From: Pythium myriotylum
Taxonomy: Eukaryota; Oomycota; Peronosporomycetes; Pythiales; Pythiaceae
DNA length: 64,000 nucleotides
NCBI GenBank assembly: GCA_023091665.1
Contig: JALJCQ010000030.1
Location: forward strand, 2,792,501 to 2,856,500
Direction of reading: 5' to 3'
Part shown: one piece after another, positions 9,374-18,759 of the stretch
Numbering within the stretch: position 1 is the stretch's first letter
Layout of the letters: the number at the start of each line of letters is the position of its first letter
The notes under the pieces: generated by a model
What the model saw: the letters and a program-made list of their open reading frames with translations, nothing else
What the model was told of the DNA's origin: nothing
The model's database searches: none
Program-made: the position numbers and the translations under genes

Positions 9374-12300
9374 CTACGCGAAGCGCACCACGAGCACCGA
9401 GATGTTGTCGTTCGAGTAGCGGCGGATGGCCTCCTGCGCGAGCTCGGTGGCCGCGAGCTGCAGGTCGCCGTGGAAGTGGAGCCGGTCGCGCAGCAGCTCG
9501 GCCGCCTGCTCGCTCGAGAGCACGTCCCAGAGCCCGTCGCACGCCAGCAGCAGGAACTCGTCGCGCGTGGCGTCGGCGCGCAGCGCCAGCACGTCCGGCC
9601 GCGCCGTCAGCAGCGCCGGCGTGCGCTCGTCGTGGAACGGGTTCGTCTGCACGGCGTGCGGCAGCAGCGCCGACGACGAGCCGCGGCGCCTGCCCAGCTG
9701 CCCCTTGAACTCGAGGTCTCCGAACGCGCGCGTGATCGCCATCACGCCATTCACGCGGTTGTTGACCACGCGCCCGCCGAGCTCCAGCACGCGCTCGCGC
9801 TCGGCCGCGAGCGTCAGGCGGTGGTCGCTCGTGATGTCCGCTACGGTACCGTCGTGATGCGAGAGCACGAGGCGGCAGTCGCCCACGTGGCCCACGAGCA
9901 CGTCGAAGAGGCCGCGAGAAGGGTCCGATGTGGTGTGGTCCACCAGCAGCCACGTCGCAGTCGAGCCGCTGAGGTCGCCTTTGTGAAGAAGATAGTCACA
10001 AAGGAACGAATCGAACTCGAGCAAGCAGTTCTGGAGCCGCTCCGGAGAGGTGAAGTGGCTGTCCGGTGCCCGGAAGAGCCACGCGTGGAGCTGGTCCTGG
10101 AGGATGCCAGCGCACTCGTCGCCTCCGTGGCCATCGTACAAGCCCGCAAAAAGGCTATTGGACCAACGAGAAGAAGCCTCCTTCGTGATCTCGGTGAGAA
10201 CCGTCCATCGATCTTCTTGGGTGTTCCGACGTCCTTGGAGCGACGACACGGCGACTGTAACGTTTAAGAACCGGTTCTGGGCGTGGAAGCACTGCGTATC
10301 AGTCGGGCCACTTGATTCGGCTGATGTCCCGCTAACTGGTCGGAGAGAAGGAGTCGTGATAGAGGAAGAATATGCTCCGGGGCTCGTGATACCTAGGCGA
10401 GGAACACTCGTTTTCGTTAGCGGAGGCATGGACAAGGTTGTGAGAAGTAACTCATCGAGGAGCTGAGGGGACTGGCTCACAGCCTGTTCGTCATCTTCCT
10501 CGTCGTCATCTGAGACCACGTCATTTTCGTCTTCCCCGTCGTCAAAGACGGGAAGGTTTGCGTCTTCAAGATCGTGTGTTTGATGGTCGTCGCGGTCACC
10601 ACCCCTCGGGAAACCAGCACTCGACGCTCCATTCATCCCAGCAACGCCACTAACTTTCTTGCGGGAGAAGAGTTGTGACCGGTAAGTTATTTCCTCACTG
10701 CTTAGCAGTCTTCCGCCATTGGCATGTCCACCACTAGCTTCAACGAATATTTTGTTCGACTTCACCTTCGGCACCACCTTTTTGACAGTCTTCCCCGAAT
10801 GTGGACCCTCGTCTTGGCTCTCATGTTGGGTATCGACTGCGTGGTCGTGCTCAAAGCCAGCCGCGAGTATTTTGTCTGCCGACGAGTAATCGTGACCGGC
10901 TGCTTGTCGTCTTCTCAATATCTCGGCTCGCGATTGCTGCAATCGCTTCATCATCTGAACGCGGATGTTGACAATAATCGCGAACTTATCGCTGGGGTCA
11001 ATCGCGTTCTCAACCTCATCGTTCGTGACGGTGATCTGGGGTGTTTTCTCTCGCAAGGCAAAATGGGAAGGGTGTTCCTCTTTGGTGACCCAGGGGTGCG
11101 TCATGATCTGTAAAAGGGTCATTCTTTGTGAGGGATCTTTAGTGAGCATTCCGCGCAGAAGATCCTCTAACATCGGGTCGATGGGTCCGGGAAAAACCAG
11201 TGGATCATTTTGGATTCGTTCAAACATTTCCATTGCACTTTTTGCGACGAAAGGTGGCTCACCGTACTTGAGCATGAAGACAGTCGCACCGACAGCCCAG
11301 ATGTCCGCTAGTTGACCTGAATACTCCTGACCTGAGCACATCTCAGGAGACATGAATGCGGGTGTGCCTGCTGTATCACTCAACTTTTGCTTGCTACCAT
11401 ACAACGATTGGGAGATACCGAAATCGGCTATTTTGACGATGTCTTTGTCTCCAACCAGCAGATTTTGCGGTTTGATGTCTCCATGGACAATTTTCTGCTC
11501 GTGGAGGTACGCCAGACCAAGAATTACTTGCAAGGTCACGCAATGAAGATCGCGGTCGTGAAGGTGCTCATTAGCTCCGTTTTGGTGCTTTTTCTTCTGG
11601 TGACTCAGTAGGTCGCCATGCTTCATGTATTCTAGCACCAAGAACAGCTTATTCATCGACGGGTCATCCATCACCTCATATAAGCGAAGCACGTTCGGGT
11701 GGTTAAGCTTCTTCATGATCGCAATCTCACGTTTAATATCGTCAAGCTTGCTCTGCTTGCCAAGTTTATCCTTTTTCATCACGTCGCGGTTGATGAACTT
11801 CATCGCAAATAGCTTGCCCGAAGCTTTCTCCTTGCAAAGCTTCACTTCTGCATAGCTTCCAGCCCCTAGCGACTCAAGTATGATGTAATTGTTGATCATC
11901 GTTCGTGAGTTGAGCCAGTCACCAAATTTTGGAGCTGGGTGTGGAAGATTCGATCGCGGAAGCTCAGCTCGCTTTTTCTTGACAACCTTAGTATCGCGAA
12001 TTCCAGATATGTTTTGATCCTTGGATGGGTCTATGGGTCCTGCGGTTGGTGAACCAATAGCATTCAAGTGTGGCAAAAGCGGTGGGACTCCGCTAGTTAC
12101 AATATTCGATCTGTACGATGGTGGCTTTACAGGTGAGCCACTCAAGGGCGGAGGTCCCGCAGGTCGCGTTGGCGACGTATTTCCTATGGCAAGGGCTTGA
12201 ACTTGTCTAAGCGATGCTTGATGTGCTGGCAGAGGAGGATGTGGAGACAGTGACATGAGCGGTTGTGGCAGACGCCTCGTTGGTGAAGGGGCCAGTGGGG

Positions 12301-13897
12301 AATGCTTGGTCTTGGCGGTAACATCTTGCGATAGTGATATCGCTGAGGTAGTACGAGATTCCTTCACTTGCGCTTCGCTTGGAGGTGCTGAGAGAACTTT
12401 GGTCGGTTCAGTTGGTACTCGTCGCAAGGTTTCTGGATCTGTCTCCAGCCAATCGTGTAGCTCAGCGTCACCATCATTGTCACCGTCACCACCGATGTCG
12501 TCATCACTATCGTCTTCGTTGCCATCGCCCAAGTCAACTGCCTTGATTTGTGCCCCCTCAAGATCGAGTTCTAGCCCGAGCGTTTTTGTTTTGGTGGACG
12601 CAACCTTCTCGTTTACAGCTTGGAACGCTGGTGCGCGAGTGGAATCCTGCACTTTTGGATGATTGATGTGGGTCTGAAGTGTGGGTGGTGTTTTTGCTAG
12701 TTCCGGGCCACTCTCTAGCCCCCAATCTTGGACCTCTTCGTCGTCTTCGATGATGTCATCATTGTCTTCGTCGTCACCTGCATCATCGTCCAGCATACTG
12801 TTGCTCTCCCGTCCTGACGTTTCTGTTGCGCATATTGCTGACAAAAACTGTTCCGTTCGTTGATACCGGGCAGTTGATTCGGTTGGCTGTGCCATGAGGT
12901 CTCCACGATGGCTGTGTTGGCTTCCTGGAATTACTATCTGGAGCTGTTGGCCTCGTCCTCGGCCTATCACGAAGCCAATCTGGGCTCTCCCAGGTTGCAG
13001 AACGGGTACTCCGACTGGAATCATAGGACCCCTGAAACCTCCAACCCCAAAAGCTGGTGTTGGGGCGACCCCAAGTGCTGGAACGCCTCGACCTCTGCCT
13101 CTGCCACCAACTGCATTCACTACAGAGTTATCTAGATCACGAAGTTGTTGGTTTTGAGAAGGAGCATAGAGCATCGGAGTATTGTATGCGGCATTGTCTA
13201 ATGGTGCAAGATGAACTACACCGTACGATTGTGCCAGAGTTCCTCCCGCCAGCGGATATCCTCTCTGAACACTCGGAAAAGATGTCTGTACGGGTTGTCC
13301 TCGAAATGTGGGTGGAATGCCACGCAGCCCGACACCAGCGATCGGCTGTGTAGCAGCAACGCTGGGCCCGTCGTGACTTTGAAACTCATCATTGACACCT
13401 CCAGGGTTAAGATTTCGCACAGTCGGTCGATTCACAACCACATTCTTCGATAATCCTGGCTGCAGAGAAGATCCAATTGGGGATTGGGAAGAGTCATCTC
13501 GTTGGATTATGCTGGATTGTCGGGGATCTCGTATCGAGTACGCGACATCAGGAATACTATTTAGGTGGTTTTCATCAACGTCGTGTGACGAGGCTTTCCA
13601 CCGGGTTGTATTTGTTGGGAATTCACGCTGCTCCAAATCTCGAGCCCCATCCATCGCGGACTCCATTGCCATTGCCAACAATGTTCCTTGAGCAGATCCA
13701 TGCTCCTTAGTTCGCGGTGTATATTTCGTGGATGCGTCTGTGTTCAAATCGTTCCTCAGACCGGCGGAACTCAAATGGATTTGCTCAGGATCGTTCGCGC
13801 GTTCCACTGGAATCGCATCGAGTCGTTGGTTGGTCACAGATGATGCGCCTTGTCCAGCTAGAGAAGTAGATGCAGAGTTGCTTGTGACGCACCCCAT
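9374..13897 (-). CDS. Protein kinase (CAMKK-like) fused to PP2C phosphatase
   Basis: One exon encodes about 1507 residues from the ATG at 13897; an in-frame ATG at 14026 would add 43. I prefer 13897 because the protein then starts MGCVTSNS, a textbook N-myristoylation and palmitoylation signal, and an initiator-like TCATTTCC (about 14013-14020) lies just inside the upstream ATG. Residues 1-660 are mostly disordered, with acidic blocks. The kinase spans about 665-940, with GAGSYAEV, AMKF, HGDIKPQN, DFG and SPEM; its closest feel is CAMKK/LKB1-pathway kinases. An acidic spacer follows. The PP2C domain (about 1210-1507) retains its metal-binding signatures: TQED, DGHGG, GHVGDCRLVL, ITRAFGD, CDGLWDV and NDN. 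Both enzymes therefore look active. The catalytic loop has HGD instead of HRD. A membrane-tethered enzyme with opposing kinase and phosphatase activities is inferred. Confidence 0.88.
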   Translation of the reverse strand: MGCVTSNSASTSLAGQGASSVTNQRLDAIPVERANDPEQIHLSSAGLRNDLNTDASTKYTPRTKEHGSAQGTLLAMAMESAMDGARDLEQREFPTNTTRWKASSHDVDENHLNSIPDVAYSIRDPRQSSIIQRDDSSQSPIGSSLQPGLSKNVVVNRPTVRNLNPGGVNDEFQSHDGPSVAATQPIAGVGLRGIPPTFRGQPVQTSFPSVQRGYPLAGGTLAQSYGVVHLAPLDNAAYNTPMLYAPSQNQQLRDLDNSVVNAVGGRGRGRGVPALGVAPTPAFGVGGFRGPMIPVGVPVLQPGRAQIGFVIGRGRGQQLQIVIPGSQHSHRGDLMAQPTESTARYQRTEQFLSAICATETSGRESNSMLDDDAGDDEDNDDIIEDDEEVQDWGLESGPELAKTPPTLQTHINHPKVQDSTRAPAFQAVNEKVASTKTKTLGLELDLEGAQIKAVDLGDGNEDDSDDDIGGDGDNDGDAELHDWLETDPETLRRVPTEPTKVLSAPPSEAQVKESRTTSAISLSQDVTAKTKHSPLAPSPTRRLPQPLMSLSPHPPLPAHQASLRQVQALAIGNTSPTRPAGPPPLSGSPVKPPSYRSNIVTSGVPPLLPHLNAIGSPTAGPIDPSKDQNISGIRDTKVVKKKRAELPRSNLPHPAPKFGDWLNSRTMINNYIILESLGAGSYAEVKLCKEKASGKLFAMKFINRDVMKKDKLGKQSKLDDIKREIAIMKKLNHPNVLRLYEVMDDPSMNKLFLVLEYMKHGDLLSHQKKKHQNGANEHLHDRDLHCVTLQVILGLAYLHEQKIVHGDIKPQNLLVGDKDIVKIADFGISQSLYGSKQKLSDTAGTPAFMSPEMCSGQEYSGQLADIWAVGATVFMLKYGEPPFVAKSAMEMFERIQNDPLVFPGPIDPMLEDLLRGMLTKDPSQRMTLLQIMTHPWVTKEEHPSHFALREKTPQITVTNDEVENAIDPSDKFAIIVNIRVQMMKRLQQSRAEILRRRQAAGHDYSSADKILAAGFEHDHAVDTQHESQDEGPHSGKTVKKVVPKVKSNKIFVEASGGHANGGRLLSSEEITYRSQLFSRKKVSGVAGMNGASSAGFPRGGDRDDHQTHDLEDANLPVFDDGEDENDVVSDDDEEDDEQAVSQSPQLLDELLLTTLSMPPLTKTSVPRLGITSPGAYSSSITTPSLRPVSGTSAESSGPTDTQCFHAQNRFLNVTVAVSSLQGRRNTQEDRWTVLTEITKEASSRWSNSLFAGLYDGHGGDECAGILQDQLHAWLFRAPDSHFTSPERLQNCLLEFDSFLCDYLLHKGDLSGSTATWLLVDHTTSDPSRGLFDVLVGHVGDCRLVLSHHDGTVADITSDHRLTLAAERERVLELGGRVVNNRVNGVMAITRAFGDLEFKGQLGRRRGSSSALLPHAVQTNPFHDERTPALLTARPDVLALRADATRDEFLLLACDGLWDVLSSEQAAELLRDRLHFHGDLQLAATELAQEAIRRYSNDNISVLVVRFA

Positions 13898-14212
13898 GCC
13901 ATTAGTGGTGGCATGATCGGAACGTGTGCTTTTTATACCGGCGCCTGAGTCTCTTCGGTTCTCGCGAGCGTATGATATTCTTGGTGCAAGTGTGAATATG
14001 AAGGCCCAAGCAGGAAATGATACCATAGTGTCTCGTCTACCTACATATATGCTCCGGAACCTTCAGCTGAGCTTACTACTTCGAAGTACAAGTTTCAAGT
14101 TGCTTCGATTATCCGGAGGTATCAACATTTTGTATTTTCGCTAGACTGATAGCTCTACCACTACGATATCCGCTCCAACCAAGACACGTCGTCAGCAACG
14201 AGATAGCGACCA
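13898..14212. other. Intergenic / 5' leader of kinase-PP2C gene
   Basis: About 315 bp between the 3' end of a secreted-protein gene (stop at 14213) and the kinase-PP2C start. It contains the alternative in-frame ATG (14026) and a minus-strand TCATTTCC resembling the oomycete initiator at about 14013-14020. Nothing else is recognisable. Confidence 0.4.
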
Positions 14213-15823
14213 TCAACGGCGCAATGCGTGGTCCGAGAAACTCGTCGGGTTGATCTGCACCGTCAGCGTCAGTCCACCATCCTTGTTCTCCGGAACCCAC
14301 GTGAGGAAAGAGCCACCGCCAGTACCCGGGAGGCCCAGGAAGCCTGGGCGCCAGCGATCTAAGTAGAGCGTCTTGCCCTGGAACTCGGACAGCGGCTTCG
14401 TCCACTCAACGGTCTCACCCTTCTTGACAGGCACTTCGTAGAGCTTCTGACCGCCGGACATGACGTTGACGCGGACGTCTTTGTCGTCGACGCTCTTGAA
14501 TGTGATTCGGAGTTGTCCGTCGCCTTGGGCCACCCAGTTGCCGGTGCTACCGCGGAATGCTTTCTGAATCGTGGTGAGACCTAAAGCTTTCTCCGCAGGA
14601 CCGCTGTCAATTTGTCCTACGTATGCAGTAGGACCGCAAATTGGTTGGATGAACTCCTTGGCCAGGTTTGCAAGTCCTGTCGGGTCAAATAATGCTATCG
14701 CATCGAGTCCCATGTCTGTGATTGTGAGAGCGTACTTGTCAACCGAGACTGGGTTCCCATTCTGGCTCGTGGCCGCCACGATCTTGTCGATAATTACGTG
14801 GATCGTCTTCAGAATTTCGTCTCGAGTTTTGAATCCCTCAGGTGCGTTGGCGTCAAAGCAACCGAGAGCTGCAGCTGGGAGTTCTGTAAGGACCAAGTCG
14901 GAGTTGAGCATAGCTAACTTGATGACGTCTGTCGTGCTAGTCGGATTTTGCTTCTTGAACTCGCCAACTGTCACGATGATCTTGTTGAGGACTGATCTGA
15001 TCTCGCTGCCGCATGTAACACCAGCCGCGACAAGCTTCTTGAGCTTCGCTTGGTCATCTTGGGAGAGTGAGGTCACGGACTTGTTCAAGCCAACATCCGA
15101 TGCAAACGTGAGAAGTGATTCTGGCGATAGGGTGGTCGCGCCACGAGACTTCCTTTCGAGCATTTTCTCCACAACTGTCCTCACCATACTCGCGACTTCT
15201 TTGGTTTGATCCAAGCCGGTGGGTGCGGGAAGCCCAAGACACGTTGTGACTGCAAGAGGCACATCGTAGAGAACGAAATCTGTCTTGGAAACCAAGAACG
15301 AGAGCTGCTCGACCGTCGTGTCCACTTTTCCACCGCTCTCGACTTCGTCAATGTAGCTCTCGACTTTCTTCAAGGCCGAGAATAATTGCTGACCACACTT
15401 GACCCCAATTCGAACTCCTTTGGATGCCTTGGAGATCTGACCAAAGACTCCAGCAGTGGCGGCATTGAGTGCGACTGTGGCAACAGACGTGATCTTTCGC
15501 AGAATAGCTAGAGTGCAGTCTTCGTTTTGAGGGATACATTCCATGCCACACTCTACTGGATACTCGATCGGACACTGTGCCCAACATGTGGTAACCTTGT
15601 CGAAGTTGTAGCCCGTTCCGCACTGCCTGGTGGTGGTGATGTAGCTCTTCCGGTAACAGGCGTTGTCGATTGGCTTACCCTTTTGAGGGCCGACCCAGTT
15701 GGGTGGAGTTGGTGCGGCCGTTGACAATGCGAGCGTATCCAATGGAAGAGGCGCATTTTGGGCGATCGTGGTATTGATTGCGATAAGCACGGCCACAACG
15801 ATGCTCCACAGAACTGCAGCCAT
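14213..15823 (-). CDS. Secreted PNWVGP/CYRK-family protein
   Basis: A single exon of 536 residues. Residues 1-22 (MAAVLWSIVVAVLIAINTTI..) form a signal peptide, a short Pro/Ser/Thr linker follows, and PNWVGP begins at residue 41. All 12 family cysteines are present: seven in the head (ACYRK to EDC), then VKCGQ, TTCLG, VTCGS, LGCFD and PICGP. The stretches VKCG..TTC and VTCG..LGC are two copies of a Cys-bounded helical repeat. The C-terminal 110 residues are nearly identical at DNA level to the gene at 18760, although the rest of the two genes is clearly diverged. The start is supported by a good initiator and flank 40-55 nt upstream. Function is unknown; extracellular location is inferred from the signal peptide and even cysteine number. 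Confidence 0.88.
   Translation of the reverse strand: MAAVLWSIVVAVLIAINTTIAQNAPLPLDTLALSTAAPTPPNWVGPQKGKPIDNACYRKSYITTTRQCGTGYNFDKVTTCWAQCPIEYPVECGMECIPQNEDCTLAILRKITSVATVALNAATAGVFGQISKASKGVRIGVKCGQQLFSALKKVESYIDEVESGGKVDTTVEQLSFLVSKTDFVLYDVPLAVTTCLGLPAPTGLDQTKEVASMVRTVVEKMLERKSRGATTLSPESLLTFASDVGLNKSVTSLSQDDQAKLKKLVAAGVTCGSEIRSVLNKIIVTVGEFKKQNPTSTTDVIKLAMLNSDLVLTELPAAALGCFDANAPEGFKTRDEILKTIHVIIDKIVAATSQNGNPVSVDKYALTITDMGLDAIALFDPTGLANLAKEFIQPICGPTAYVGQIDSGPAEKALGLTTIQKAFRGSTGNWVAQGDGQLRITFKSVDDKDVRVNVMSGGQKLYEVPVKKGETVEWTKPLSEFQGKTLYLDRWRPGFLGLPGTGGGSFLTWVPENKDGGLTLTVQINPTSFSDHALRR
14232..14565 (-). repeat. Gene-conversion-like tract shared with 18779-19112
   Basis: Over about 334 bp this segment differs from 18779-19112 at only six positions I could find. 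Immediately beyond 14565 the two genes fall to roughly 70% identity by eye. It covers the C-terminal beta-rich part of the protein. Confidence 0.85.
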
Positions 15824-16248
15824 TACTTCACTAGAAGTATTTGCTTTCTTGTGGCGAGGAAAGCAAATTGGGAAGTGGTGTCAATGGAGCCTAAACTATC
15901 CGCATTTCCCAGCTTTGCGAATCGTCACTTCGAGGATTTGCATCGGCACTCCACGAAGTCTCGTGATCGGACGGAGTGGTGTTGACAATTGGCGTAATGG
16001 CTTCACAATTGACACCTTGCACTGTTTATGTGAGTGTCCCTATGCGGATACAGTCAGCTGGTGCACGGACAGCAAAGAGTCGGTCCGACGAATCTCAAGG
16101 TTGCTTCCGCTCATTTGGCAACATCCCATCAACTATTCACGGGCTCGGCACGTTTTGAAAGGTCAAATGTTCCCTACGACTGTCCCTACAAATTTACGCA
16201 ACGGCACGCAGCAGGCACGTGTCTCGACAGAGGACATCCATGGAAGGC
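15824..16248. other. Intergenic region between two minus-strand family genes
   Basis: Holds the promoter of the gene ending at 14213 (initiator at 15864-15878) and, at its right end, the 3' flank of the next gene. No gene or repeat seen. Confidence 0.45.
15864..15878 (-). promoter_or_regulatory. Oomycete-type initiator plus AATTTGC flank
   Basis: The minus strand reads CCACTTCCCAATTTG. This is one base from TCAYTYY and is followed by a perfect MWTTTNC flanking element (AATTTGC). It lies about 41-55 nt upstream of the ATG at 15823. Confidence 0.6.
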
Positions 16249-17829
16249 TTAGTGGCGGAACAAACCCGTCGGGTTGAGCTGGACCGACAAGTTCATCGCC
16301 CCATCCTTGCTGTCAGGCACCCAAGCCAGAAACGAGCCACCGCTCGTGCTGGGAATACCCAGGAACCCCGGACGGGAGCGTGTCATATAAAGTGTCTTGC
16401 CTTGGAACTCGGAAAGAGGCTTGTTCCAGACGATGCTCTGCCCCTTTTTCACCGCGATCTCGTACAACTTTTGGCCGCCAGAGAGGACGTTTACCTTGAC
16501 GTCCTTATCGTCAACGCTCTTGAATGTAATGCGCAACTGTCCGTCGCCCTTCTTCGCCCAAGCACCGCTGCTTCCACTGAAGGCCTTCTCAACGGTAGAG
16601 AGACCAAGTGCCTTGTCCGCCGGGCCATCGTCGATTTGTCCAATGTAGGCAGTGGGACCACAGATCGGCTGGATGAACTCCTTTGCCATGTTGGCGAGCC
16701 CTGTCGGATCGAAGCGAGAGATAACGTCGAGACCCAAGTTCGTGATGGTGAGAGCGTACTGGTCCACAGACACAGGCTTCCCGTTTTGACTTGATGCCTC
16801 AGTGATCTTGTCGATGATCGCGTGGACAGTCTTCAAGATTTGGTCTCGGATCTTGTATGCATCCGGCGAGTTTGGGTTAAGGCAGCCAGCGATCGCTGCA
16901 GGCAAATCCTTCAGCACAACATTCGAGTTGAGCACAGCGAACTTGATCACGTCGACTGTACCGCTGGGGCTCTGCTTCTTGAGGTCTCCCACAGTCGCGA
17001 CGATCTTGTTAACGACCGTGTTGACGTTGCTACCGCACGTCGCGACACCCGACGAGATCACTTTCTTCAAGCCGTCGAGGTCCGCCGTAGAGAGCGACGT
17101 CGCTGACTTTCCCACGCCGACGTCGTTCAAGAACTTCAGGAACGTGTCGGGAGAGAGAATGTTGACCCCGGTTGACTTGCTCGAAATGATCTTCTCAAGG
17201 ATGGTCTTGACGACGGTTGCGACGGGCTTGACGACTTCCACTCCTGACGGCACCGTCAGTCCAAGACACGTCGTGACGGCCACAGGCAAGTCGTACACCG
17301 CAAAGTCCGACTTGGAGAGCAGAAACATGAGCTGGTCCTTCGTCGTAGCAGTCTTTGTGCCAGTTTCAATCTCTTTGATGTAGCCAATGAGCTTGTTGGT
17401 GACGGAGAAAACCTGCTGACCGCACTTGACACCCTGCTGGACGCCCTTGGATGCGCTCGAGATCTGGCTGAACACTCCGGACGACGCGAGGTTGAGGGCC
17501 GCAGTTCCGACAGAGACAATTTTCTTGATGATCTCCAAGGCGCAGTCTTGGTTCTGCGGAATGCACTCCATACCGCACTCAACGGGGTATTCAATTGGGC
17601 ACTGCGCCCAGCACGTCGCGACATTATCGAACGTGTACCCGGCACCACATTTCTTGGTAGTCGTGATGTAGCTCTTGCGGTAGCATGCCGTGTCGGTGGG
17701 TGTGCCCGTGGCTGGTCCGACCCAGTTCGGCAAGGTGACTGTAGACTGCGCCGCAGTCTGAGCCACCACCGAGTTGCTGGTCCCAACTGCCACGAGGGCG
17801 AGCGAGAGGAAGATATGGAACTTGACCAT
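16249..17829 (-). CDS. Secreted PNWVGP/CYRK-family protein
   Basis: A single exon of 526 residues from the ATG at 17829. A longer in-frame start (17907) is rejected: it lies upstream of the initiator at 17864-17879 and would bury the signal peptide MVKFHIFLSLALVAVGTSNS. PNWVGP begins at residue 34 after a very short linker. The seven-Cys head, the two Cys-bounded helical repeats (VKCGQ to TTC, and ATCGS to AGC) and the PICGP cysteine are all present. The C-terminal region shows YMTRSRPGFLGIPSTSGG where other members have YLDRWRPGFLGIPGTGG, so the usual Trp is replaced by Ser. The tail ends in GLFRH rather than SFSDHALR. It is tandem with the genes on both sides, all on the minus strand. Confidence 0.88.
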   Translation of the reverse strand: MVKFHIFLSLALVAVGTSNSVVAQTAAQSTVTLPNWVGPATGTPTDTACYRKSYITTTKKCGAGYTFDNVATCWAQCPIEYPVECGMECIPQNQDCALEIIKKIVSVGTAALNLASSGVFSQISSASKGVQQGVKCGQQVFSVTNKLIGYIKEIETGTKTATTKDQLMFLLSKSDFAVYDLPVAVTTCLGLTVPSGVEVVKPVATVVKTILEKIISSKSTGVNILSPDTFLKFLNDVGVGKSATSLSTADLDGLKKVISSGVATCGSNVNTVVNKIVATVGDLKKQSPSGTVDVIKFAVLNSNVVLKDLPAAIAGCLNPNSPDAYKIRDQILKTVHAIIDKITEASSQNGKPVSVDQYALTITNLGLDVISRFDPTGLANMAKEFIQPICGPTAYIGQIDDGPADKALGLSTVEKAFSGSSGAWAKKGDGQLRITFKSVDDKDVKVNVLSGGQKLYEIAVKKGQSIVWNKPLSEFQGKTLYMTRSRPGFLGIPSTSGGSFLAWVPDSKDGAMNLSVQLNPTGLFRH

Positions 17830-17863
17830 TGCCGACGATGCTAGTACCTCGCTGGTTGGAGGT

Positions 17864-17879
17864 GATTTGATCAATGAGC
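17864..17879 (-). promoter_or_regulatory. Oomycete-type initiator GCTCATT
   Basis: The minus strand reads GCTCATTGATCAAATC, matching the first seven bases of GCTCATTYYNCAWTTT exactly and the later CAW. It is 35-50 nt upstream of the ATG at 17829, and decides for that start over 17907. Confidence 0.6.
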
Positions 17880-18759
17880 TTCGTGGGGCGCGGACTAAAC
17901 GCAGCAAGTTCCTGTCGGTAGGAGAGGCCCCGGAGAAGAGAAGAGAGCACTGGGCATGGGTGATTTTGATGGGGAATGCGTGGAAAGACGCGTTGCACGG
18001 GGAAGTCGCCTAAGGTGGACAGGCGACGATGTAGAGACACTGTCCACCGATAAATCACCGGCAGGTTTCGAAACACTCGTCCTTGTGCTGGGGGAACGCA
18101 AACCAAGCGCCGATTCACATTCAATCAGCGACTCTACAATCACAAGACATCGAACACGAAGCTTATATCGACTGGATGCAGAGGAGCGATCTCTTCCGCT
18201 TCCATGGCCGACATTGAACCTGATGCAGTGATTTAGGCTGGCTGTGAGCATTAGCTAATCGGTCAGCGTGATGGTGTGGATCTCGCTGCTCAGAAACGGA
18301 GACCGAGGCAAATCGCACTTCCCACTCCGTCGCATCGACCTGTTGGGCGAAAGGCAGGATGACGCCAGTGGCGTGCCGGGAGCAACGCAATCTGATCCGC
18401 TTCATCTACAACTTTCTGGGGAAAGGATGGCCGCTCACTGATCGTGTCGAGCAGCTCGAGAGAGCGATAATTATTTACTTCTGTACGTACGTGTGTAAGA
18501 CGAAGAATGGATATGCGAGTCGAACATCATATTGCTTGGATACTGCGTGTAGTGCACCGAATGCCATTAAGTTCGTGAAGCACAAATGGCTTCGAGACGA
18601 AACTTCCGATTCCTCTATTTTGCCTATCCGCTATAGCTTCGTTCACTACTGGGATTTCAAGGATTTGGAACTATTTTCAAACTCAACACTACACGAAACT
18701 CCTTCGACGTAAGATGTGTAGGTGGTAGAAGCCGGCCTTTTGGCTGGAGGTTCGCTTGT
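17880..18759. other. Intergenic region, about 0.9 kb
   Basis: Between two minus-strand family genes. Part is AT-richer than the surroundings. An open frame at 18359-18712 (117 codons, plus strand) has no recognisable features and I do not call it a gene. No repeat or RNA recognised. Confidence 0.4.

Noticed and set aside
18359..18712. 117-codon plus-strand frame in the intergenic region
   Set aside because: No signal peptide, domain, initiator or family similarity; length is compatible with chance in this AT-richer stretch.
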